Assembly: GCF_017104965.1 (NCBI RefSeq)
Contig: NZ_JAAGPR010000011.1
Span: forward strand, 124,001 to 188,000
Direction of reading: 5' to 3'
DNA: 64,000 nucleotides
From: Paraburkholderia sp. Ac-20340
GTDB lineage: Bacteria; Pseudomonadota; Gammaproteobacteria; Burkholderiales; Burkholderiaceae
Below, piece by piece: positions 53,568 through 63,038 of this stretch (positions are counted from its first letter, which is position 1; each line of letters starts with the position of its first letter). Position numbers and translations under genes: made by a program. The notes under the pieces are model-generated. The model saw only the letters and a list, made by a program, of their open reading frames with translations, ran no database searches and was not told the DNA's origin.

Positions 53568-55205
53568 TCAATAAAAGCTATTTGTATTCAGACGCTCGGC
53601 GCAATGCGCGCGAAGAGGCTTCGGAACATCGCGGATATCCTCGAGCAGGAGCGTGACGTCGCTAGCTGGCATGGGTTTGCCAAACAGATATCCCTGCGCG
53701 AAATCGCAGGAGAGGGTGCAAAGCCACCGAACGGCCTCTTCGTCTTCGACGCCTTCAGCGGTTGCCTTGATGTTCAGGCTATTCACAAGTCCCAGGACTG
53801 CGGAAACGATCTTTTCATGTCCCGCGACTTCCCGGTCGAGGAACGAGCGGTCGATCTTGATCTTGTCGATAGGCAGATGTGTCAGGTGATAGATCCCGGA
53901 ATATCCCGTTCCGAAGTCATCGAGTGCGACATTGATTCCCCGTGATCGAAGCTTCGTGAGATTTTCCCGGACTGCCGAGAGGTTCGAGACAAGCGCCTGC
54001 TCGGTAATTTCAATTTCAAGTCTGCGGGGTTCAAATTCATACTCGATGAGTACATCGTGCAATCGATCTGCGAACTCCGTGTCTTCAAGCATGGATGCCG
54101 TGACATTGATTGCGAATGCGAGATCATTGGGCCACTGCGTCGCATAAACGATTGATTGCTTTAGCAGCGAAAATGTCATTTCCGGGATCAGGCCCAGGCG
54201 ATCAAGGACAGGGATGAATTCAGTCGGCATCTGCAGACCGCGATGAGGACAATGCCAACGCGCCAGAATTTCAAACCCAACGATTCTCCGGCCAGGCAGA
54301 CTGACGACTGGTTGAAAAAATGGGGATATCCGCTCTTGCTCCACGGCAACGATGAGATCCGATTCAAACTCGCTCGACAGTTGCTGTGCTTCTTCGTAAC
54401 TCGGATCATAGAAGTGAAACGTAGCACGGCCCGCTCGCTTTCCCCGGTACATCGCATGGTCTGCACAGTGCATGAGCGCATCGGGCTGCGCGGCATCGAT
54501 ATGCGCGATACTTATTCCCACAGTCGCGCCCACCGAGGTCTTGTGTGCCAGCGAAGCAAGTGGAGCGCAAAGGCCCGTCAGGATGTCTTTTGCCAATGCG
54601 GTGAGAGAGCGCTTGTTGTTATCGCCGACGAGCAACGCGAATTCGTCACCTCCAATTCGTGCGACACAAGCCCCTGATTCGATCCCGATATCTCGAAGGC
54701 GCTCCGCAATCTCGCATAAGACCTTGTCGCCCACGGCATGGCCATGGCTGTCGTTAATGCGTTTGAATCGATCAAGATCGACGAGAAAGATCGCAATGGC
54801 AGCAGGCGCCTGCTCTAGCGCTGCCGCTAGAAGCTCGTTGAATACACGGCGATTGAGCAGGCCGGTCAGTGGGTCATGGCGTGCAAGCTCATTGCTTAAC
54901 GCCTGCTCGCGCTTCAAGGCGAGGTAGCCGTCTTTCTGGATGTGCAACGACCGACCCAGCCATACTGAGGGGACAATCAGGGCAATGGCCGCAAAGCTGG
55001 TCGATGTAAGGATGAAACGCCATCGTTCCGCGGATTCAAACGATTGCTCGTAGCCAAGCCCGAGCGCATGCATGGTCCAACTCTCGAGCTTGAGTTCCCA
55101 CGCGCAAGCTAACGCGAAGACTGTCGCGAGCACCGTCGCAATCAGGGTCGCAACCTGTCGGGGTATCTTTCGTGAAGAGGGACGCATGCCTTGTGGAGCT
55201 GTCAT
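53568..55205 (-). CDS. GGDEF-EAL cyclic-di-GMP protein
   Basis: A 545-residue inner-membrane protein. Two membrane helices (about 17-35 and 64-84) bracket a small periplasmic loop. A GGDEF domain follows (GGDEF at residues 185-189, intact; no upstream RxxD inhibition site visible), then an EAL domain with EILARW in place of EAL, Asn in AINVTASML, ALDDFGTGYSG and ATAEGVED. Key phosphodiesterase residues appear present, so it could make and break cyclic-di-GMP, with phosphodiesterase likely dominant. ATG 55205 has GATGAGG upstream. Placed beside an adhesin gene, it may set adhesion levels. Confidence 0.92.
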   Translation of the reverse strand: MTAPQGMRPSSRKIPRQVATLIATVLATVFALACAWELKLESWTMHALGLGYEQSFESAERWRFILTSTSFAAIALIVPSVWLGRSLHIQKDGYLALKREQALSNELARHDPLTGLLNRRVFNELLAAALEQAPAAIAIFLVDLDRFKRINDSHGHAVGDKVLCEIAERLRDIGIESGACVARIGGDEFALLVGDNNKRSLTALAKDILTGLCAPLASLAHKTSVGATVGISIAHIDAAQPDALMHCADHAMYRGKRAGRATFHFYDPSYEEAQQLSSEFESDLIVAVEQERISPFFQPVVSLPGRRIVGFEILARWHCPHRGLQMPTEFIPVLDRLGLIPEMTFSLLKQSIVYATQWPNDLAFAINVTASMLEDTEFADRLHDVLIEYEFEPRRLEIEITEQALVSNLSAVRENLTKLRSRGINVALDDFGTGYSGIYHLTHLPIDKIKIDRSFLDREVAGHEKIVSAVLGLVNSLNIKATAEGVEDEEAVRWLCTLSCDFAQGYLFGKPMPASDVTLLLEDIRDVPKPLRAHCAERLNTNSFY

Positions 55206-55330
55206 TGCCTCATCAGGATATCGGCAGGGGCACAATGAACTGAAGATAGAGCAATTACGGATCAGATCCAAAGACATTGGCGTCTGTATCAGGGAATGTC
55301 GGGATATAACTCGCTGAGCGCGCCAGAGCG

Positions 55331-57544
55331 CTAGAAGTTCCAGAAAAGAAAATGATGATGTTTGTGCGGGCGATTGGGGCGGCGCGCATTGCTGCCTGGC
55401 GTTAGCCGTGCTTGCGGATCGATGACCCGCGCACGCAGCGCCATGTCATAGAACGCACCCACCACGGGCAGGGCGCTGTGTGCACCTTCGCCCCAATAGT
55501 CGTTGCGTAGCGTGACGCGCGCGTCGTCGAATCCTACCCATGCGCCAGCGACCAGTTCGGGATGCATCAGGATGAACCAGCTATCCGTATTGTCCTGCGT
55601 CGTGCCGGTCTTGCCGGCCACGTCAGCGCGAATCCCAAAACGCGTGCGGATGTCCTCGCCGGTGCCCCGGTCGACGACATCGCGCATGACATCGACCAGC
55701 TTGCTCGCGGCGGCCACGGGCAGTGCCTGATCCCGGCTGGAAACGGGGAAGTCAGCCAGCACCTTGCCATTGCGATCCTCGATACGGGTGACCATACGCG
55801 GTTCGATATAGCCGCCCCGGTTCGCGATCGTGCAATACGCCGACACCATTTCCCTGAGCGTGACCGGGCTGGTGCCGAGGGCGAGCGCGGGCACCGGATC
55901 GAGGGGGCTTTCACGTACGCCCATCGCACGCGCCAGCGCCGCGACTTTCTCCGGTCCCTCGCGCTGCATGAGCTGGGCCGTGACGCGATTGCGCGAAAAC
56001 GTCAGGGCGTTACGCAGCGACATCGGGCGGCCGGTTGCCGGTTCAGGATCAGTCGGCTTCCATACCGCATTGCCCTTCAATGCGATCGCGACGTTACGAT
56101 CCACGATCGTGTCGCCCGGCTGGGCACCGTCGGCAAACGCCGCGCCATACACAAACGCCTTGAACGTCGAACCGGGCTGACGCCGCGCCTGTTGCACGTG
56201 GTCGAATGGCTCGCCCTGAAAGTCGCGGCTGCCGACCCAGGCTTTGATATCCCCGTTGCGCGGATCGATGGCAACGAACCCCGCCTGGATCTGCGTCTTG
56301 CTATGGCACAAACCATTCACGAACGAAGCGTCACGCGCAAGTTTTCTCACTGCATTGGCGTCTGAAAGACCGGAATCGCGGGCAGTCCGATACTCGGGCG
56401 TCTGCCTGATGAACGACTGGAATAACGCATTGCCTGGCCAGCAGCCTGTGCGGTCGTTCCACGCGTCGTTGGCGATCCACTGCAACTGGCCGGTCTGCCA
56501 CGCAACCGCTTGCGTCGCCATGGCCTGAAGCCTGGAATCGATAGTTGTATGAACAACGAGTCCGTCGGCATAAAGGTTGTAGCCGTTGCGATCGGCCCAT
56601 GCGGCCAGCCATCGGCGCAATTGCGCGGTGAAGTGCGGAGCGGCGCCCACCGGTTCGGATTGCGGCTCGAAATTGACACTGAGCGGTTGCCGGGAGAGCC
56701 AGGCGTAAGCGCGTGGTTCAAGCTTGCCGAACTTCACCATCTGGGCGAGTACGGTATTGCGGCGCTCGAGCGCGCGCTCGGGATTGATTACCGGGTTATA
56801 GGCACTGTTCGCCTTCAGCATTCCCACGAGCGTTGCGCTTTCAAGGATATTGAGGCTGGCAGCGGTTTTGCCGAAGTAAGTGCGCGCGGCCATTTCCACG
56901 CCGTATGCGTTGTAGAGAAATGGGACCGTATTCAGGTAGGTTTCGAGGATCTGGTTCTTGCTATAGACCGATTCGATCTTGAGCGCCGTGATCGCTTCTT
57001 TTAGCTTGCGCGTCAACGTCGGGGCTCGACCGACCTCTTCTGGATAGAGATTGCGTGCGAGCTGCTGGGTGATCGTCGAACCGCCCTGGCGAGATCCGGT
57101 GGCATTGTGGAGCGCCGCGGCGCCAAGACGCTGGAGATCGATGCCGTGATGCTGATAGAAGCGGTGATCCTCGGTCGCAATCAGGGCGTCCACCACATGA
57201 GGAGAAATCTGGTCGAGTCCGACCCACTCGCGGTTGACTGGCTTGAACTCGGTGAGCACAGCGCCATCGGCGGAGAGAATGCGTGCGGGACGATCAATCC
57301 GGGCCTTGCGGATATCGCCGAGGTGTGGCGTGAAAGGGACGAGAGCCAGCGCGTAGGCCAGCGAAAACACGGGCAGGGCAGCGAGAGCGAGCGCGATGCC
57401 CCGGCGCGTCGGATGCCGAACCGCATGCAGCATCGCGCCGACGAGACGGCGCGCCATGACGCTGGCCGCGCCGGCAAGCGCACGGCCACGCGCCAGTCCG
57501 CGCGCGCAACGCTCGCGAAAAAAAGACACATACGGGTGATTCAC
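55331..57544 (-). CDS. Class A penicillin-binding protein (bifunctional transglycosylase/transpeptidase)
   Basis: About 737 residues. A cytoplasmic tail and one membrane helix (RRGIALALAALPVFSLAYALAL) precede the glycosyltransferase domain, with catalytic Glu in ALIATEDHRFYQHHGID and GGSTITQQLARNLYP. The transpeptidase domain has SxxK (GSTFKAFVY), SxN (FSRNRV) and KTG (AGKTGTTQDNTDSWF). It polymerises and cross-links peptidoglycan in the periplasm. The first codon in the open frame (57607) is TTG; GTG 57544 is preferred but weakly supported. Similar to PBP1A/PbpC-size enzymes. Stands alone. Confidence 0.92.
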   Translation of the reverse strand: MNHPYVSFFRERCARGLARGRALAGAASVMARRLVGAMLHAVRHPTRRGIALALAALPVFSLAYALALVPFTPHLGDIRKARIDRPARILSADGAVLTEFKPVNREWVGLDQISPHVVDALIATEDHRFYQHHGIDLQRLGAAALHNATGSRQGGSTITQQLARNLYPEEVGRAPTLTRKLKEAITALKIESVYSKNQILETYLNTVPFLYNAYGVEMAARTYFGKTAASLNILESATLVGMLKANSAYNPVINPERALERRNTVLAQMVKFGKLEPRAYAWLSRQPLSVNFEPQSEPVGAAPHFTAQLRRWLAAWADRNGYNLYADGLVVHTTIDSRLQAMATQAVAWQTGQLQWIANDAWNDRTGCWPGNALFQSFIRQTPEYRTARDSGLSDANAVRKLARDASFVNGLCHSKTQIQAGFVAIDPRNGDIKAWVGSRDFQGEPFDHVQQARRQPGSTFKAFVYGAAFADGAQPGDTIVDRNVAIALKGNAVWKPTDPEPATGRPMSLRNALTFSRNRVTAQLMQREGPEKVAALARAMGVRESPLDPVPALALGTSPVTLREMVSAYCTIANRGGYIEPRMVTRIEDRNGKVLADFPVSSRDQALPVAAASKLVDVMRDVVDRGTGEDIRTRFGIRADVAGKTGTTQDNTDSWFILMHPELVAGAWVGFDDARVTLRNDYWGEGAHSALPVVGAFYDMALRARVIDPQARLTPGSNARRPNRPHKHHHFLFWNF

Positions 57545-57744
57545 GGTTACTGCGCATTCGACGAAAGGGCGGATCGTACCAAAGTGCAGTCGCGCTTTTC
57601 GCCGCAAAACAGGCGTTCATGCCCGCCGTTAACAGATGATTACATCTGTTTCGAATCTCGGGCGCGGGAAGGCGAGGGCCGTAACGTGCGTTGCTGTGGG
57701 TTGTGTTCGTGTGCGTGCCCCGTACACCTTGTCGCCACAAACGC

Positions 57745-57770
57745 AAAACCCGGCAGGGATGCCGGGTTTT
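57745..57770 (-). terminator. Rho-independent terminator of the His-rich gene
   Basis: A perfect 11-base stem (AAAACCCGGCA / TGCCGGGTTTT) with a 4-base loop, 30 bases beyond the stop of the small minus-strand gene. The stem's own T tail lets it work in either direction. Confidence 0.85.
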
Positions 57771-57799
57771 ATCGTGCTGCATTCATCATCGGTGCCTGC

Positions 57800-58078
57800 T
57801 CAGCACTCGCCTTTCTTCGCATGTCCAGGCGGGCAGTGCCAGTGCTTATCGTGATGATGATGGTGTCTTTCCCAGTCGTCGCGTTCCCAATAGCGATGGC
57901 CATCCCAATACCGGTCGCCGTGCCAGCCTGGCGTAACGACCACAGCCGGTGGCGGCGGAGCGACGACGACGGGTGTACCAACGTTGATGCCCACGTTGAC
58001 GTCGCCCGCGTGCGCTGCGCCGGTCAGGCCGATAGCCACTGCAGCAAACGCAAACTTGATGAATTGTGGTTTCTTCAT
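57800..58078 (-). CDS. Small secreted His-rich protein
   Basis: A 92-residue protein with a signal peptide (MKKPQFIKFAFAAVAIGLTGAAHA) and a mature part of about 68 residues. A Pro/Val-rich stretch (VVVAPPPPAVVVTPG) leads to a Trp/Asp/His-rich end with HHHHHDKHWHCPPGHAKKGEC, which should bind metal such as nickel, zinc or copper in the periplasm. It lies 34 bases downstream of a tRNA-fMet gene in the same direction and close to the arsenic operon. Function is unknown; metal buffering is inference. Confidence 0.72.
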   Translation of the reverse strand: MKKPQFIKFAFAAVAIGLTGAAHAGDVNVGINVGTPVVVAPPPPAVVVTPGWHGDRYWDGHRYWERDDWERHHHHHDKHWHCPPGHAKKGEC

Positions 58079-58112
58079 GGAGCCGTCTCCCTGATTGCGC
58101 TTCGGGTATCGC

Positions 58113-58189
<77 letters not shown>

Positions 58190-58441
58190 GCGCGCAGTGT
58201 ACCGGCATGATGGGGGCACGTCAAATGCAGAGGGTGAGATTAAAGGGATTACCGATTCAAAATAGTATGGAGTGCGATTCATCATTCAGGCGAGTGTGTG
58301 ACGCTTCTGGATTGCAGCGACAAGATCGGCGTATGCACACCATTGTCATGGACGAAATCGCTTCGAACACGCCATCCTTCGTGCGACCTGGTGCACGCGT
58401 TCTCATTGCGCTCCGATCTGGATCCGTGTTGCCACTTCCCG

Positions 58442-58465
58442 ATATTTCGAATATATTGGAAATAT
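58442..58465. promoter_or_regulatory. ArsR operator overlapping the arsR start codon
   Basis: ATATTTC and GAAATAT form a perfect 7-base inverted repeat separated by 10 bases, resembling ArsR/SmtB operators. The right arm runs into the arsR ATG (58464). Binding by ArsR would block both transcription and access to the start, giving tight autoregulation of the whole operon. Confidence 0.6.
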
Positions 58466-58787
58466 GGAAGAAAAAGACATCGTTCGCGCCCTCGCGGCGC
58501 TCGCTCATGATCTGCGCCTGCGTGTATTTCGCATGCTGGTTGTCGCCGGTCCAGAAGGGCTCACACCTGGCACCATCGCGACCCAGCTCGACGTGCCCAA
58601 TGCGACGCTCTCCTTTCACCTCAAGGAGTTGATGAATGCCGCACTGGTCACGCAGGAGCGCGACGGACGTACCTTGATCTATCGGGCCGCCTATGAGCAG
58701 ATGAATGCCGTCCTCGGTTTCCTGACCGAGAACTGCTGCCAGGGGCAGCCCTGCCTGAGCCCAGACGCAGGTTCGTGCCAATGCTGA
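58464..58787 (+). CDS. arsR: ArsR-family arsenic-responsive repressor
   Basis: A 107-residue winged-helix repressor (ALAHDLRLRVFRMLVVAGPEGLTP, TLSFHLKELMNAALVTQERDGRTLIYR). It lacks a CVC in the recognition helix but has a cysteine cluster near the C-terminus (NCCQGQPC), as in ArsR proteins whose arsenite site is C-terminal. The first gene of arsR-acr3-arsC-arsH; GGA lies 4 bases before the ATG, and the operator overlaps the start. Its stop overlaps the transporter gene. Confidence 0.92.
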   Translation: MEEKDIVRALAALAHDLRLRVFRMLVVAGPEGLTPGTIATQLDVPNATLSFHLKELMNAALVTQERDGRTLIYRAAYEQMNAVLGFLTENCCQGQPCLSPDAGSCQC

Positions 58788-59860
58788 ACGAGAACGCCAG
58801 CCACCTCGCCGCCATGCGCAAAAGCGCCTCGAAACCGGTCATCGGCTTCTTCGAGCGATATCTGACCATCTGGGTCGCGCTGTGCATCGTCGCGGGCATC
58901 CTGCTCGGCCAGGCGCTACCGGGCGTCTTCCAGGCGATCGGGCGCATGCAATACGCCCAGGTCAATCTGCCGGTCGGGCTGCTGATCTGGGTGATGATCG
59001 TGCCGATGCTGGTGAAGGTCGATTTCGGCGCGCTGCATGAAGTGCGTCAGCACATCAAGGGCATTGGCGTGACGCTCGTCGTCAACTGGCTCGTCAAGCC
59101 GTTCACGATGGCGTTTCTTGCGTGGCTCTTCATCAAGCACCTGTTCACGCCGATGCTGCCCGCCGCGCAGCTCGACAGCTATGTGGCCGGGCTGATCCTG
59201 TTGGCCGCTGCGCCCTGCACGGCGATGGTGTTCGTCTGGAGCCGCCTCACCGGCGGCGATCCGCTCTTCACGCTCTCGCAGGTCGCGCTCAACGACAGCA
59301 TCATGGTGGTCGCTTTTGCGCCGTTGGTTGGCTTTCTGCTCGGTATTTCGGCGATCACCGTACCGTGGGCGACGCTGCTCACCTCCGTCGCGCTGTACAT
59401 CGTCATCCCCGTGATCTTTGCGCAGATCCTGCGCAAGATGCTGCTCGCGCGCGGCGCGGCGGCATTCGAGGCGGCAATGGCGAAGATCGGCCCGTGGTCG
59501 ATCACGGCGCTGCTCGCCACGCTGGTGCTGCTGTTTGCCTTCCAGGGCGAGGCCATCCTGAAGCAGCCGCTCGTGATCGTGCTGCTCGCCGTGCCGATCC
59601 TGATTCAGGTGCTCTTCAATTCGGCGCTGGCGTATTGGCTCAATCGCGCGGTCGGCGAGAAGCACAGCATCGCCTGTCCATCCGCGCTGATCGGCGCGTC
59701 GAACTTCTTCGAGCTGGCCGTCGCCACTGCAATCGGCCTGTTCGGTTTCAACTCCGGCGCGGCGCTCGCGACGGTCGTGGGCGTGCTGATCGAAGTGCCG
59801 GTCATGCTGCTCGTGGTGCGTATCGTCAACCGTTCGAAGAACTGGTACGAGTGCGCCTGA
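58781..59860 (+). CDS. acr3: ACR3-type arsenite efflux transporter
   Basis: A 359-residue, ten-helix exporter that expels arsenite with the proton gradient. GFFERYLTIWVALCIVAGILLGQ and FGALHEVRQHIKG are family landmarks; the essential Cys is in AAAPCTAMVFVWS (helix 4) and the essential Glu in ASNFFELAVATAIGLFG (helix 9). ATG 58781 lies inside the end of arsR (overlap of 7 bases), implying coupled translation; a GTG at 58775 is also in frame. This is the ACR3 and not the ArsB class. Confidence 0.93.
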   Translation: MLNENASHLAAMRKSASKPVIGFFERYLTIWVALCIVAGILLGQALPGVFQAIGRMQYAQVNLPVGLLIWVMIVPMLVKVDFGALHEVRQHIKGIGVTLVVNWLVKPFTMAFLAWLFIKHLFTPMLPAAQLDSYVAGLILLAAAPCTAMVFVWSRLTGGDPLFTLSQVALNDSIMVVAFAPLVGFLLGISAITVPWATLLTSVALYIVIPVIFAQILRKMLLARGAAAFEAAMAKIGPWSITALLATLVLLFAFQGEAILKQPLVIVLLAVPILIQVLFNSALAYWLNRAVGEKHSIACPSALIGASNFFELAVATAIGLFGFNSGAALATVVGVLIEVPVMLLVVRIVNRSKNWYECA

Positions 59861-59878
59861 ACGTTTGGGAAACATGCA

Positions 59879-60313
59879 ATGAGCGAAGTCACCCTCTATC
59901 ACAACCCGGACTGTGGCACCTCGCGCAATACGCTCGCGATGATCCGCAATGCGGGCATTGAACCGGTCGTCATCGAATATCTGACGAACCCGCCGTCGCG
60001 CGAGAAACTCGTTGAACTGATCAGCCAGTCGGGGCTAAGCGTGCGCGAGGTGCTGCGCGAGAAAGGCACGCCGTACGCCGAACTGCATCTCGACAACCCG
60101 GCATTGACCGACGAGCAGTTGCTCGACGCGATGCTGGCGCATCCGATTCTCATCAACCGTCCCTTCGTGGTGACGTCGATGGGAGTGCGTCTGTGCCGTC
60201 CGTCCGAAGTCGTGCTCGAGATCCTGCCCGACGCGCAACGCGGCGCGTTCGGGAAGGAAGACGGCGAAGTGGTGATCGATGCGGAGGGCAAACGTGTCCG
60301 CTCCGGTCACTGA
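59879..60313 (+). CDS. arsC: Glutaredoxin-type arsenate reductase
   Basis: A 144-residue cytoplasmic enzyme reducing arsenate to arsenite with glutathione and glutaredoxin. The catalytic Cys12 is in HNPDCGTSRNT and the arsenate-binding arginines in INRPFVVT and GVRLCRP are present. 18 bases after acr3; its end overlaps arsH by 20 bases. Confidence 0.94.
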   Translation: MSEVTLYHNPDCGTSRNTLAMIRNAGIEPVVIEYLTNPPSREKLVELISQSGLSVREVLREKGTPYAELHLDNPALTDEQLLDAMLAHPILINRPFVVTSMGVRLCRPSEVVLEILPDAQRGAFGKEDGEVVIDAEGKRVRSGH

Positions 60314-61028
60314 TCTTGCCACTGAGCTTCCGCAAGTCGATGCGGCGCTGTTTCGCGTACCCGATATCCAGCGCCTTCAGGCAGCGAAAGCTTCCGCGCA
60401 TGCGCCCCGTATCCTTCTGCTTTACGGTTCGCTGCGCGAGCGCTCGTTTAGCCGATTGCTGAGCGAAGAGGCGGCGCGTCTGCTCACGGCGATGGGCGCC
60501 GAAGTCCGCACCTTCAATCCGAGCGGCCTGCCGCTGCCCGACGACGCACCCGACACGCATCCCAAGGTGGCCGAACTGCGCGAACGGGTGCTGTGGTGCG
60601 AAGGCATGGTCTGGTGCTCGCCGGAGCGCCATGGCGCGATGACCGGCATCATGAAATCGCAGATCGACTGGATTCCACTTTCGGTGGGCGCAGTGCGGCC
60701 GACGCAGGGCAAGACGCTCGCGGTGATGCAGGTGAGCGGCGGCTCGCAGTCGTTCAACGCCGTCAATCAGATGCGTGTGCTCGGGCGCTGGATGCGCATG
60801 CTGACCATCCCGAATCAGTCGTCGGTGGCCAAGGCGTTCATGGAATTCGATGAGGCCGGCCGCATGAAACCATCGGCTTATTTCGATCGCGTCGTGGATG
60901 TCATGGAAGAACTGGTGAAGTTCACCTTGCTCACGCGCGATATCGGTCCGTATCTGGTCGATCGCTACAGCGAGCGCAAGGAGAGTGCCGAAGAACTGAT
61001 GAAACGCGTGAATCAGAGCAGCATCTGA
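60294..61028 (+). CDS. arsH: ArsH NADPH-dependent FMN reductase
   Basis: A 244-residue flavoprotein that in related bacteria oxidises trivalent organoarsenicals or reduces quinones. The FMN loop GSLRERSFSRLLSEEAARLL and the SPERHGAMTGIMKSQIDWIP segment are typical. GTG 60294 is preceded by GGAGGG at the ideal distance, so it is preferred to the ATG at 60279; it lies inside the end of arsC. Last gene of the arsenic operon. Confidence 0.94.
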   Translation: MSAPVTDLATELPQVDAALFRVPDIQRLQAAKASAHAPRILLLYGSLRERSFSRLLSEEAARLLTAMGAEVRTFNPSGLPLPDDAPDTHPKVAELRERVLWCEGMVWCSPERHGAMTGIMKSQIDWIPLSVGAVRPTQGKTLAVMQVSGGSQSFNAVNQMRVLGRWMRMLTIPNQSSVAKAFMEFDEAGRMKPSAYFDRVVDVMEELVKFTLLTRDIGPYLVDRYSERKESAEELMKRVNQSSI

Positions 61029-61202
61029 ACCACGCTGCTGGCCGCTTTGCAGTGCAGAGCGGTCAAGTCCGGCGAACAAGCGTGCGAGCCACCAGAGGCT
61101 CCCATCCCGCTCCGGGCGCTGCCGCCATTCCACCATCCGCGTCCCGCTCAACGCGGACCACGTCCGCGCACCTCACGAAACGAGATACCAGCTATCGCAA
61201 AA

Positions 61203-61228
61203 CAGGCGAGCACGCCGTCGCTCGCCTG
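61203..61228. other. Stem-loop in the spacer after arsH
   Basis: A perfect 9-base inverted repeat (CAGGCGAGC / GCTCGCCTG) with an 8-base loop, 175 bases past arsH and 80 before the next gene. It has no T tail on the plus strand; on the minus strand TTTT follows but no gene there needs it. It could end or stabilise the ars transcript. Confidence 0.4.
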
Positions 61229-61308
61229 GCTAGTCTCGGGCTCACTCACCCGTCGGGCGTCACGCCGGCGAGCGTGACCCATCAAAAAAGCATGAACGAG
61301 ACTGGACA

Positions 61309-62910
61309 ATGACAAAAAACAATCCTGGAGACAACTTCGGCGTATTCGTCGGGCGCCGGCGCGCCGTCAAGGCCTTCGGCGCAGCCGCGCTGGCGGCGAT
61401 GAGCCCGGCGACGCTGCTCAGCGCCTGTGGTGGCGGAAGTGTCAGCAGCCGCACGACGATGCCCGCGGGCTATCGTGCCGTGACCGTCGACGCCAGCCAG
61501 CGCGGCGCGGCGATCCGCTCGCTGCAGGGCCTGGACGGCCCGCCGGTGCCCGCGAAAGTGGGCGCGAGCAACGTGCCGACGGGCGCCACGGTCAGCGGCA
61601 AGATCGACAATCCGAATGGTCTGGACCGAACCGCGCAGTTCAAGCAGATGGGCGTGGATTTCGTGCGCACGCACGATCTCGACGCGTTCGGCACCGGCGA
61701 TGTCGACGGCAGCGGCGTCAATCGTCTTTTCCCCGACTGGTCCGCCGATCCCACACTCCCGGCGAGCTATAACTTCACGGCGCTCGATACGATCATTGCG
61801 GGCATCGTGGCTTCGGGCGCCGAGGTCTTTTTCAGGCTCGGCCGTAGCGATCTTTCGATGATCAGCGTGAATAATTCGAATGTGCCGCCCGCCGATTTCG
61901 ACAAGTTCGCCACCATCGCCCAGCATATCGTGATGCACTACAACCACGGCTGGGCGAATGGGTTCAGCTACGGCATCCGCTATTGGGAAATCTGGAACGA
62001 ACCGGATTTCACGCCATTCTGGACCGGCACCGCCGCACAATATTATTCGCTGTACCAGAAGGTATCGGCAGCCATCAAATCGGTCGATTCCACCTTGAAA
62101 GTGGGCGGCCCGGTTACGGCCACGCATAACGACTATCGCGGCATGCTGAAGTCGTTCCTGAACGATGTGCAGGCCAACAGCCTGCCGCTGGACTTCTTCT
62201 CGTTCCATTGGTATCCGCAATATGTCGATCCGCTCGACTTCTACAAACTCGGTGTCGAATACCGCGCGCTGCTCAATTCGTATGGAATGATATCGACGGA
62301 ATTGCATCTGAACGAATGGAATTACTCCTTATTCGCTACGCCTGCAGAAGAGGCGCACGCGGCTTTTGTCGCCACTGCGCTGATCTATATGCAGGAAGCG
62401 CCGATTGACCGCGCCTGCTGCTATATGCGCACGCAACCGCTGATCAGCGATGCCGGTGCGCTGACAAAAGGCGGCAGCGCCATGCAGGCGGTCGGTTCGC
62501 TCAAGAGCCTGCTCAAGCTGACGACGAGCGGGCAGGATCAGCAAGGTTTCGCGGTGCTGGCGGGCGGCGCAAGCGACAATAAATCGGTGCGCGTGCTGAT
62601 TTCGAACTATGAAATTCCGGCCGCGGATCTCGGTCCTCTGCCCAATGGAAACGACGAGGTGGTGCCCAATGTCGGCACCTTGACGCTGCTCGACCGTCAA
62701 TCCATTACGTACCAGAACAACGCGGGTTATGCGGTGACGGTAGAGAATCTGCCGTGGGGTAGCGGGGCATGCACGGTGCAGCAGTACCGCATCGACGCAT
62801 CGAACAATCTCACGCTTGCCAGCACGTCGAAAATGACAGGATCGCAGATGACTTTCACGGCGGCATTGCCGGCGCCCGGCGTCGATTTGCTGGTGATAAC
62901 GCCGGCCTGA
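61309..62910 (+). CDS. Tat-exported lipoprotein, glycoside hydrolase family 39-like
   Basis: A 533-residue protein. The N-terminus has a twin-arginine signal (GRRRAVKAFGAAALAAM) that ends in a lipobox LLSAC, predicting a folded, lipid-anchored periplasmic protein. The catalytic core is a (beta/alpha)8 fold of the GH39/clan A type: acid/base Glu in RYWEIWNEPDFTPFW and a likely nucleophile Glu in either STELHLNEWNYS. C-terminal beta-sandwich from about residue 410. Related enzymes cleave xylosides or other beta-linked sugars; the substrate is not determinable. Followed by a transporter gene, so product uptake is plausible. Confidence 0.8.
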   Translation: MTKNNPGDNFGVFVGRRRAVKAFGAAALAAMSPATLLSACGGGSVSSRTTMPAGYRAVTVDASQRGAAIRSLQGLDGPPVPAKVGASNVPTGATVSGKIDNPNGLDRTAQFKQMGVDFVRTHDLDAFGTGDVDGSGVNRLFPDWSADPTLPASYNFTALDTIIAGIVASGAEVFFRLGRSDLSMISVNNSNVPPADFDKFATIAQHIVMHYNHGWANGFSYGIRYWEIWNEPDFTPFWTGTAAQYYSLYQKVSAAIKSVDSTLKVGGPVTATHNDYRGMLKSFLNDVQANSLPLDFFSFHWYPQYVDPLDFYKLGVEYRALLNSYGMISTELHLNEWNYSLFATPAEEAHAAFVATALIYMQEAPIDRACCYMRTQPLISDAGALTKGGSAMQAVGSLKSLLKLTTSGQDQQGFAVLAGGASDNKSVRVLISNYEIPAADLGPLPNGNDEVVPNVGTLTLLDRQSITYQNNAGYAVTVENLPWGSGACTVQQYRIDASNNLTLASTSKMTGSQMTFTAALPAPGVDLLVITPA

Positions 62911-63038
62911 AACCGGAACAAGCTATCGTTTTTGCGTTTCCCGCGCACGGGATAAGTATTCGATATCTCGTTCGTTGTGCCCAATGGATCGCCCTCGTAT
63001 AACTGCTGGCTGTTCTTGCCGTCATTCAGGGGATTCCA

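Noticed and set aside
53343..53945. Plus-strand frame upstream of and into the GGDEF-EAL gene
   Set aside because: Its right half is antisense to the EAL domain; its left half has no ribosome binding site or family signal.
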